A stretch of DNA of 64,000 bases, from assembly GCA_028753945.1 (NCBI GenBank), contig JAPNXP010000006.1, positions 992,001 through 1,056,000 of the forward strand, read 5' to 3'. Shown piece by piece: positions 12,413 through 24,400 of the stretch (position 1 is the stretch's first letter; each line of letters starts with the position of its first letter). The notes below the pieces were generated by a model. It had not been told where the DNA came from. It saw only the letters and a list, made by a program, of their open reading frames with translations, and did not search any database. The position numbers and the translations under genes were made by a program. This stretch comes from Hexactinellida sp. DTS-2022 (Eukaryota; Porifera; Hexactinellida).

Positions 12413-15400
12413 TTAATACGGTATAACGATCTGAATGCATACCTGTTGCTGCGGTCTCTCCAACACGCGTCTGAGGAAGAGTCTGCTCCCGGGTCTGTAG
12501 AGGAGATTGGAAGCGGACTTCTTTAGGCTGGCCAGGAACCAGCCGGCCTGGCTAGCCGGGTTAGGCGCTATCGACACAGACTGACACTCTTCGTCCGAGG
12601 AACACAGGTCCTGAGCCTGGCTGGGACTGTCCACTGGGAACACACAGCGGTCCGGCTTAATCGTAGAGGAGCAGTGGTAGTTGTGGCTAGATAGGATTAG
12701 CCGATTAGTATACTCACTCTAATATAGTAGAACTCGGGTATAACGTACCTGGGTTAGTACGTAGTTCAGGCTTAGTGCGTACTAGTTTATTTTAACCAAG
12801 TTTATAAAGCAGTATGTATTTCTATGTAAAGTAAACTCGGTTACTACGTCAATTGGATAATACGTACTTATTTCCTTTCCTAGGGGTACGTTATAACCGA
12901 GTTCTACTGTACGTGAAGGCTGTTAGAGCTGTAACGACTATCGAATAGTTATATATACAGTAGAACTCGGGTATAACGTACCCCTCGGGAATGGGAAATA
13001 TGTACCTACAATGGTCAAATTACTCTAGGTGCATAATTTCTAATTATTACGAATGTTTTCCACTGAGATATAGCACATTTCCTTTTGTGCCACTTATGCC
13101 ACTTCATGGTTATGGGATGAAAATGACTTAAAATCTCAATGTTGTGATATTTATAAGTATAACAAGATATTTAAAGTCATTCCAGAGTAGTTTAGGCAGC
13201 CGTTATTACACTACATGAAGTATAATGTGTCTGGAATAAGATTCCTGTGTTCAAATACTTTTGGTGTCTTAGTGTACATATGTTACAAAGCATAACATTC
13301 TGCAGATAACTATTTGGGCGGAGTATCCAGGCCCTGAAGTGAAACTACAAATTAAGAGGATATAAGAATATAATTAATCCCTTACGTCTCACTGATCTCA
13401 GCGTCTGGTATCTCGTCATACACATACTCAGCTCTCTTCTTCTTCTTATCGGTGAGTAGAGAGTTTGTGTTAAGATCCAAGTCGAGATCTCCTGTAATAT
13501 AGCATAACATAACAGACATGTCCATAACAGACATGTCCATAACAGACATGTCCATAACAGACATGTCCATAACAGACATGTCCATAACAGACATGTCTAT
13601 AACAGACATGTCCATAACAGACATGTCCATAACAGACATGTCTATAACAGACATGTCCATAACAGACATGTCTATAACAGACATGTCTATAACAGACATG
13701 TCCATAACAGACATGTCCATAACAGACATGTCTATAACAGACATGTCTATAACAGACATGTCCATAACAGACATGTCTATAACATACATGTCCATAACAG
13801 ACATGTCTATAACAGACATGTCCATAACAGACATGTCTTTAACAGACATGACAAAGAGTCCCTTGGGATATAACAGGAGTTGACTTTAAATAGGATGTAA
13901 TTACTTATTTACAATTTACAATATCCCTATCTCAGATTCTCACTTACCGTGTTTACTCGAATAATCGCCCCTCTAATGGCTTTAAAATTAATAATCGCGA
14001 ATTAATGCCATACCTAAATCAAATTAGGTAACTAGACATATCCGGGAATACATAATAACATAAGCACTTGAGGGGAGTTGGTTAACAGGTTGATGCTATT
14101 TAAACGTATTTCCTTAAATAGTAAATAGTTGTTCAACTCAAATAATAGCCTAGGCTAATATTTGAGCAAATACCGTATCTGTATAATTGACACACTACAG
14201 TGGATCGCTTAATAGCAAGTCATATCTTGCACGAAATTTACTTGCTAATAGGCGAACTTGCTATTAGAGGAGAAAATTAACATTAAATGCTCCTTGCGGA
14301 CAGAAAATAACTTGCTAAAGAGCAATATTGCTATTAGGTACCTGTTATTCTGAATATCCCGTAAGTATCAATGTAGTTAGACACATTGTGTAGCTTGAGT
14401 AGCTTGGAGGTGACACTCGGAGGCTTGAATCTGGACTTCTGTATTCCTTCCAGCAGAGACATTACGTGAGGCAGCAGAATGGAGGGAGGCTGCTTAGATA
14501 GCAACACACTGTAGAATACCCTACGGACATATGTATGTAGAACGAAGTATAATAAGTGAAAGTAATATATACACGTACAAGAAAGAAGGGTGGGGTTGGT
14601 TAATCGTTTTGAGGCCACGGTTACAATTGGTCTTCACACTACGGTTAGCCGGTTAACCGCCACTGAAAGTTAAAACAAAATATAGATATTTTCCTAGAAA
14701 ATATTTAAATTATAGTACCGAAAAAGACATCTTTTAGCTAAGTACAGTTAACATGCAAATTTATCACTTCTGGTTACTTGTACTGTACACTGTGTTGTCA
14801 CCAAAATATATCGTGTGACTATGGGTAATAGGAAATATATTATTATATTCTGAACAAAAGCATATAATTTCACACTTTTCCTACAATGATATAGTTATAA
14901 TGTAAATATTAACATATCGGTTAACTAATCAATAAAATATGTAACCGGTTAACCGAATCCAGCCTTGAGAATCAAGAAAAAAAAGATGCGACAAGTAAAT
15001 ATTTATAGTAAATATGAGTTACATCTGCCCCAATTTTATTGTTTACTGTACTGTATAGTGTGTATACCATATTGGATACTGCATAGGGAGTTAATACTAC
15101 ACAGTTATATAATAGACTCCGTAAAAAGAGCTAATGTTTAATTGGGTTTTACGCTAAGTTGGGTGAATATTTCACAGCATTTACGGAACATATTTGCAGT
15201 TTAAACAAAGTGGGATAATATAATATTGCATTTGATTAGAAATACAGTTCAGATTAAGAAGTACAATAAAATACACACTGATAGCTGTTCTCAGCTAATA
15301 TACACCTTAACTCTCTCCGTTATATGAGAGTTACATTCCAGACACGTCTTCCTAGCAACGCTGCACTCCTCACAGCTGATGAAGTGACAACACGGCAGAA

Positions 15401-18400
15401 ACAGAATCTTACAATCTCTTGCGTCACACAGTTTACACCTCAGCATTTTATCCGCGATTCTAAACACCTCATCTATGCTAGAAGTCGGCAGGAGCGAGTG
15501 AGTGCTCTCAGAAGAATTGCTATTCGAATCTCTCCCATGCTTACGAGACCTCAAACTATTGAAGGAAAACTTCTTCTTAACCATCCTACCAATCTCTGGT
15601 ATAGAGCAAACTTTGTATAGCTTCGACTGATCGCTTGTGTTGCTATTAATCTTCCCGTCCACTACTCTACTCAGTATAGAGTGCGTGGTTGGGTCAGCAG
15701 CCAAGTGCTGCACTGAATAAAGACTGGGGTTCAGTTGTGAACACGTGTTTGTGATGTCATAGGCAAATACTGTTATGAACCTAGCGCCTTTCCACTGCTT
15801 ATAAGTTGTGTTAGAGATTACGTCGCTAACTGATGGTCGTGTGAAGAAGGTTAACATTTCCTGTATGTTTCTGTGTAGGATTTTAGCCTCAAAAATAGAG
15901 TTAGATTTGAGTTTTATTTTCAAGTCAGATTGTTCAAAGTTAGACAATGACAATAGGACGGTACTGTAGCTACGAGTCGATTCCTTTATTAAATGAAGCG
16001 GAAAAGTTTTTGTAGCATTGCCAAGTGTATACTGGCAGGTGTGAGGCGAAATCGAAATACTTCCGTTCTTAAATGTGTAGAGCTGTTGACCGTAGCTACT
16101 GAGGGAACTCGCGGTTTTTAACACTTCATCGAGAGCATCCATTTTGGGCATCGATTCTATCAATTTGTGTTCTTCTATTAGGTTTCTTTCCAAAATGAAA
16201 TCGGGTGGAGTTGTATAGGAAATCTGTTTAAAGTAAGCGCAATACTCAGCTTGAGCTAATAGCGCTAAAAAGCGCAGAATCTCATCTGTCTCGTCTGGAG
16301 GTGTCAGTTTCCGACTGCAAATATCATTTTTTATTTGCAGCATATAAGCCTTCTTAATAGGATAGTCTTTGAGTACGTTGGAAGGTACATAGTATTTGAC
16401 TGCTAATTCAAGTTTTATTGGCATTGATGGATTATCGACTTCATATACAAGCGGATTCCGTAAATTAACCCATCTATCTAACCCTTTGCTATCAGTGTAC
16501 TTGAGTCCGAAATAGTTAGCATCGTAAATAAAGTGTTTGTTTAGAACCAGTTTTAATAACTGCTGGCCTTTCGATTCTTTGTGGAGATGGTACTCGAATT
16601 GACGCCCGTCCAACTCACGAACAAAGAACTGCAACAACACATCGTTAATCATTTCGTATAATTTCTCAGTGTAAGGCATTGTTATAAAGTTGTATACAAA
16701 AATATAAATATATAATATAATTTGTAGATACACAATTTACTATTTATAAGAAGAGAGAGAATCTCAAAAGACTATTGGCTAAATAGCCCAATAGGATCGT
16801 GGGATTATAGACAATCTATTGTATACATTATGAATCTATTTGTTGGTAGTAAATATAATTAGAATCTAAAGTATAGTAGATTCCAGTTAATAAGAACATT
16901 AGGAGACCGTCGAAATATATTCGTAGATAATGTGGAATTCATATTAACCGGAATCATTTGCATTCATTTGTTAGGCTAGAGAATTAAACTTTATACTCCA
17001 AACCTATTTTACGCTTATTTGTGTTAGTATCAACGAGAGTCTACTGTATGTAAATGTAGTGTAAGTATAATTACCCATGTCCGTAAGTATATTATTATTA
17101 ACATTATTCAGTGGCCAAGTCAAACTCCCCATATAAATACTACTAACTACTACGTATATGAATTTTCGAGAATATCACATTTTATTCCAATTTATTTCTC
17201 ATTGTCGGTTGATAATCGTATTGAGACTTATTAGATAAAGATGTTTACTCCGAGAAGGAGTAATAAATTTTTATTTGCTACATTTGGGGAGGGGGGGGGG
17301 GCTACTAATATATGCGCTATTAACATTATTCAGTGATCAGCCAAACTCCCATATAATACTACTACTACGTACTAACCTGTGTGCACTGATGGAGTTGGCT
17401 TTCCATGAGAACTCACTACAGCTGCTGTTGCTGCAGTCAGTAGAGACCGTGCTGGTTACGTAGCAGTCCTCAACCGAGGAACAGCTGGGCTCTGTGGCCA
17501 CGAGACCTCCCGTGTCCACCAGTCGTATGACGTCATGCTTAGAGGATATGTAGAACTGACGGAGCTCGAATGGTACCAGCTGTAGCGATATATTGGTGTA
17601 GAGACGCTCTACGATTGAAGCTACGGAGATAAGAACTGGGTTAATACAAGCAGTATGGATATGGTATTTGCATAGCCTATGGGTATTTGCTAATTTCCTG
17701 TACACATAGTTAATATTTAATGACCGTAACGGATGCATTGAAATACAGTGGAACCTCGACGACAGTTCAGGGTTGATAAAAATCATGATTTTTTTTAAAA
17801 AATCAAAAAAATCCGATTTTTTTGATTTAAATCAGAGTTTTTGATTTAAATAATGATTTTTATTAATAAAAATCATTGATTTAAATCAAACAACCCTGAA
17901 CCTCGTTAGTACGAAGTCTCCTTTTAAGCCTTTTCAATAAACATGATATTGGTAAGTACGAATTCCAGAAAAGGCGAACGCATTTTGACGGTTTATGATA
18001 ATTAAACACTTGTACTACCGTACTAAGAACTACTTGATATTTGGGAATACAGATTTAGCTTCGTTAATTAATAGGTTATATATTATTGCTAAGTTGCTAA
18101 CTCTCAAAACATAAACAGCAAGTGACATTGCGGACAGGGATTAGGTGCCAGTCAGGCATTGTTCGATGCGCCAAGGTGGTTGCAGTGTGATTCGGTTTAG
18201 GTGTCGGGTGTCTGGCCATTCCCAGAAATTCCCGAATAAACGCCTGTTTGGGTTCCGTACAAACCTTATCTCTTCAAATAATTCCGCATCATTGAGTTAT
18301 ACCAGTATGTATTTATGGCTAACACCTTTAAATTTGTTACCACCATAATAAAGTGCCGGCCAAGAAAATTATTGTGGAGTAAATTGGATTTAGTGTATTA

Positions 18401-21400
18401 GCGAATACACTTATAGACTGTAATATAGATCTGTCAATGAAGAAATACAAAACAAATATCAATGGGGAACAGCTAACAGTGCATTTTTATAAATCACATC
18501 GGTACAAACAGATAAGTGTAAAAACAAGTGATGAATGAGGGAACTTTCAGAAATAAAATAATTAAAATGTTTCTACTCCGGCTAGGGTTCTGAGTTTCTC
18601 GTAAATAACCCAGAACGTTAGGGACCATGGACCCATGCGAGTCCAGATAGGAAAGAATCCTTTGTACAAAGAGAGCACTCCTTCGTTCCTTATAGATTTA
18701 AACAGACAGTCTAGAGAAGACTTGTAGTATACCCCCTTGCCGTCCTTTGTAGGCTGATTCATAACCCGAGTCTTAATCACGTCAGCGGGAGTACCTGAGA
18801 CAGAATACAAATTAATTTAGGTAAACACTCGGTTACATATACTTTGTGCTACTCAATAAGAAGTATAGACTGGTGTTCAGGGCTGGGGTCAAATACAAAT
18901 ATATTTTGTATTTAGGTATTTTAAATACATTTTTGTTGTATTTGAGATGTATTTAAAATACTTCATATTATAAGAAGGAAAGTATTTGTATTGTATTTAA
19001 ATACATTCCGAAAGTATTGAATGTATTTAAATACTTTTGGATGTATTTGACCCCAACCCTGAACTGGTGTGTGCTTATTTATAGCAATTGCTTTATTGGC
19101 AAGTTATTTTTCAGTCCCTACACAGTATTTGAGGATACTTCTGTTCCTCTAATAGCAAGTTCGCCTATTAGCAAGCAATTTAGTACAAAATGCGACTTAC
19201 TTTACGCGAACACCACTGTATACATCGAAATTGTGTATTTGGATGCTAATAGGCGAACTTGCTATTAGAGGAACTTAATTAATTAACAATAAATACTGGC
19301 TTGGGGAGTAAAAGTAACTTGCTAATAGAGAAATATAATAGAGCAATTATTTGCAATTGCTAAAGGCGAACATCACTATAAAGTGTAGTCTGTAGAACTC
19401 AACTCAAACTATTCTCATTAATAACGGAGTTAAATTTACAAACTTTGTTTATACAAGTTAGTACGTACTAAGCCGAAGTACGTACTAAGTACTACTAATC
19501 GAGCTCTACTGTAATATAAGCTAGTCATATAATAACAGAAGACAGTACTTACTCAGTAGAGTAGCAGACAGGCCAGCCAGTCCGGATGAGATGGTGTGAG
19601 TAGACACGTTATCCTTCAGTCTCGTGCGCTTCAGAATATTCCTCTTAGCCGTGTCATAAGTGGCTAAATCTCCCAAGGCGACGAAAGCCGCGCGCTGGCA
19701 GCTAGGCACCACTCCGCGCCACAGCTTCAGCACCCCTTCCTCTCTAACGATAGTAACAAGAGCGTTACACACCCCCTTATACCGCGGGGCGAACCCCTGC
19801 AGCTGTCTCCGTCCGTCCGTCTGGAACCGGACTTTAATCAGGTCCATCGGATTCGTGAAAAGCTGTCCGAACATCCCGGCAGCCAGGCTAGCCAGCACGC
19901 ACTTGTAAAACGGGAATTCTCCCTTCGCGTCTCTCTTAATAACGCGCTCCCTTAGGTACTCATAGCAGGAGACTCGGAGACTGGTGTAGAACAGGTGTCG
20001 GATAATGGCTGGGGACACCCCGCGCCAGAGCTTGGACACGCCCTCCTCGCGAATAACGCCCCACGCGATGTGGAACATGCCGCGCTTGTGTGCGCTGTGC
20101 GTCCCGCCGGCCAGGGCCTCGCCCTGTATCTGCAGTCGCGTCTTGGTCAGGTCCAGGGGAAATGTGACGGATTCCGCGATAGCAGCTGAGGTGCCAGCTA
20201 GCGCGAGTTTAGCAAAGTTTCTGCGAAATTTCGAGGTAGGCTGTAACAGTGGCTTTGGGAGATTGCTCTGATGAGTTTCCATTTTTTAATGTTAATTTAT
20301 TCGTATTATTTCGTAGTATAGAAATACAGTGAAGTTCAATAAATAGTTTGTTAATTACCGGAAAAAGATTCACCAAAGATTATTGAAATATGTTATAGGA
20401 ATGGGAGCGTAAAATGTATGCTTATATGCGTATGATTAGAATTACGTACTCGAACAATAGAAATAGAAGCGTAAGTTCTAATCGAAATACGTAAGAACAA
20501 CCTGTGACTAGAAAATACGCCAGTAATCTAAATACATTGTGTGAAGTATCTACCTACGTAAATGTATTTCTAAGATTTGATATTCACTTTTAGGAATTCC
20601 GACAATTCGTTACACGGCAATTCGTTACAATTCTCTTATGATTTTGACTGGTTGATATATTATAAATTATAATTAATTAAAATTAGTTTAGAATTTTAAT
20701 TAATGAAGTTTGGAATAAATCCTAAATATAAAAGCTAAGAGAACAGTGTTATCTGCTAAATTAGGAAGTTTTATGAAAGCAACGTGCTATAAATACCATA
20801 GTATCCAATCTATTTATCTGATTAGACTGCATGAACTAGATAATAACACATTGCAACAATCAAATAACTAATGTATGCGAGTATATAAATTTAGAAAAAA
20901 CTTATATGTTTTACCTATTTCTGGTTTGCAGGACTTTTGGTCTACAGAATTTATAGACTGTCTACAAATTTTTGGCATATTTGTATGGGCATTTATAGAC
21001 CGTCTACATATAAGGATGCTCATAAGTTTATAGTGCATTTACGTAGAGAAACCCAACTCAGATTTCGACAACAGTTTAAATTATTTACAATCCCAATCAG
21101 CTATAACTGAGGTGATAGCTCCTCAAAAATAAAATTGTTCCTGATTTCAAGTTAATTAAAGTATGGACGACTCTTTTTTGGCCATTTCGCAATACAATAG
21201 GTTGGTCTGTCACATCAAGTTAAACGATTGAAAACTACCTTCTGGGTTGCATAAACCCTTCCAATCCCAGGAATGTGAAAGTAAAACCGGAAGTAAATTC
21301 AATTTCAATTAAATGGGATTTTTCTATTTCTACCTTTACATCCGAGGGTTAATTAACTTAACTTAAAAACTTACATAAATATATAATTATTAATTAAAGT

Positions 21401-24400
21401 TAATTTATTGAATACAGAGCCTAATCACAAAAGCAGGAATGTTATTAATAATTTGTTCAGAAATTATAGAGCCTCTTCAATACATATAAAGTTAATTATT
21501 TAGTGAACAATAAAAGCACTAAAATTATTTATATTTGTAATACAAGTTTATTCGACTGCTGAATTCATTTAAATAAGTTCGATTTAATTATTCAAAATGA
21601 ATGAATTCAAACATTTTATGTTCGGAAAACTGTAAAAATGTTGATTTATCAGAGCTACTAGCCATTATAAGGCCACTGTTTGTTGGAATCTTGTTTCAGC
21701 TCCACCGCCCGCGTCAGATTTCACTGCCGCACGATTATTGTCATTATTGTCATTATTTCCATTATTACACTTACATTTCAAATTTTCAAGTAAGGCCACT
21801 GTTCGTTGCCAATTTTATTGTAGGACACACTCTAAAATAGCCATAATTAGCTAGTAACAAAATCAAAACCTATAACAAGCATTATTACCCAAAGATTGCA
21901 TATTTTATCAATAAACACTCACAAGTTAGAATATTTGCTTAGATAATTATTAACTATGTCGTCATCAAATAATGAGATAATGATAATGAGATGCCGCCCG
22001 CCCGCATCCTCAGATAGACTTCGTGTGGAGCTGAAACAATATTGTCATTAACAGTGGCCTAATCTCAAAATATCAAGTTTATTATTGTAAGCAGGAGTTC
22101 GTGAAACAAGGTTAATAATTGCAAATAGGTATTTAGGAACTTAACCTTTTATTTATAAGACAATATTAACTCGGTACTCATTTGGCAGAAATCAATAAGA
22201 CACAAATATAAAACTAACCTTATAACAATTACGTTTTTTTTTTCAATAAAGGATGTATTTCCAGATAATACGTATGAACAAATTTAGACAGTCCCTAGTG
22301 CTCATATTAACGAATGTCTACTGATAGCAAACTTATAACTAAGATATCTAATAAAGTATAATACTTAAATAAATATAGCTTACCAATGTCAATACACATC
22401 TTGACTCTAATCTTCCAATCTAAATTCAGCATTTCATTCATATCGAGAGGCTTAGCATCTTCCAGTATCATTAGCTTAGTCCCCACACGCGCTAACGCAT
22501 TGGGACTGCCATCTACTCTCCTACACACATTGATAACAGGCGCTATGCTAGAGTGGCTTAGCTTGCTAAGGAGATTAGCTTCGTGAGATAGAATCTCATC
22601 CGATATTCCGTTGCAGTCGATATTAAGTTCATTGGAATTAGCCTGTGACAGACAGGCAGACACGTCTGGGGACTTCTTAGACACAATCCGGATCGAGAAC
22701 CAAGTAGAGCCAACATCTAGTTACAGCAAGAAATGTAGCAAACACACAACAACAACAACAATAAGTTAGTTACTAAACACACAACAACAAGTTAGTTAGT
22801 AAACACACAACAACAACAAGTCAGTAATTACCTTATGAGGCCAGGGTCAGGGGCCGTTCAAACGTTACGTAACGCTTCCAAGGAGAGGGGTAGTTACTAG
22901 TTATTCAATGTGTGAAGGACAATCCTTTCCTTTTGTATTACAAAATGGTCAAAAAGCGTGAAATAGAAGGGGAGTGTCTAATTTTCGGGTATTTTTGTAT
23001 TACGTAGCATTTGAACGGCCCATTAAATTAGATTTCTCACTAGCAATGGTTAACTTAGCTCTATAAACAAGGTGTTGGACGATATATAAGTAAGCCTTAT
23101 GTATTATGTAGCGGTCAGGTTAATTGGTCAGTAACATTAACTGACACTACGTATTAACGGTTAAACGAATACAGCTTACTGTAGTAAATACAGTAGAACC
23201 TCGTTAGTACGAACACGGTTAATACGAATTACCGGATAAGACGAACAAACAGTTCCACAAATTCAGGTCCCTACAATGGCTATTGAAAATGGGTATTACT
23301 CTGGTTAATACTAACTCCGGATAAAGCGAACAGATTTTGACCGTCCGTTGGTGTTCGTAATAATTAGGTTCTATTGTAGTAAGAATAACTGCTTACTGAG
23401 ATCAGCTTTGGCTCCATACATAATGGAGTTAAATCCACTTGCTATGACGTATTTAACTTTAATCCTTTTGATGCTCTCGCAGTCGAACAGACTGTTGTTG
23501 TACCCCTCGGATTGAGTGTAGGAGAATCTGAATACTTTAGACGACTTGCGGAGGCGAGTAACATCTGGTTCCAACATACCTATGCAACGGATTGGTTGTA
23601 TAGCAGTAGAGTAATTAGTATACCGTATTACGATAATACCTCCATATATGGTACTACAGTCAGGTTTTTTTATTGTGAACATTCAAGGGACAAAAAAATC
23701 GAACTTAATACAAACCCTATGTAAGTTGTTAAATTGGGACATAGGGCTTGTTCATAATAAAAAGTTTTAAGCAGACGAAGAATTGTTCACAATAAGCAGA
23801 CCTGATTGTATTTATTATATTACGAGTCATTAGTTTAATTAAACATTTGTTAAATAAATCTCATTATTGCCTATAAACTCGACTATATAGTTAATAAGCC
23901 CTCCAAACAGAAATAACAAGTCCTATGCACACTTCCAATTAGTCTATAAAAATAAAAAGTGTAACTACGAACCAATAACTAATCAGTTTGGGAAAATAAG
24001 TCAATGATTGGGGCTGCAGCTGAGGGAATGATTGAGAGGTCAAAATGAATAAGAAACACTTAACAGTCGGATATATTGCATGGTCGAGGGGACAAAAACT
24101 CAAGGCAAGACAATAGAAATTGTACCTAAGAGCAACATGCACGATAAGCCCTCCGAATTTCTAAACAAAACAAAGTGGATACATGTTATAATAACATGCT
24201 TGTGAGTAGAAAATATATTATGTTAAGAGTTAACAGATACTTATTCAAAATAAATAGATAAAAGCGTTTCCCATAATATGGTCATATCACCGGTATCCAC
24301 TATACTAGCTATAATAATAGAATAAGATTAGTGCAGCTAGGAAATAGAAATGAGTCTTAAATGTACAAATAACCAAACCGTATTTCCCCGAATAAGCGCC

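Noticed and set aside
13511-13850. Regular repeats resembling a CRISPR array
   Set aside because: The units are contiguous with no unique spacers, and the setting is an animal intron.
13382-13883. Long open frames of MSITD and MSVMD repeats on both strands
   Set aside because: They are the translation of a 15-base minisatellite with no stop in several frames. The true coding exon here is only 13386-13491.
19660-20271. Open frames opposite the UCP4-like exon
   Set aside because: They are GC-driven shadow frames antisense to a clearly conserved carrier gene.
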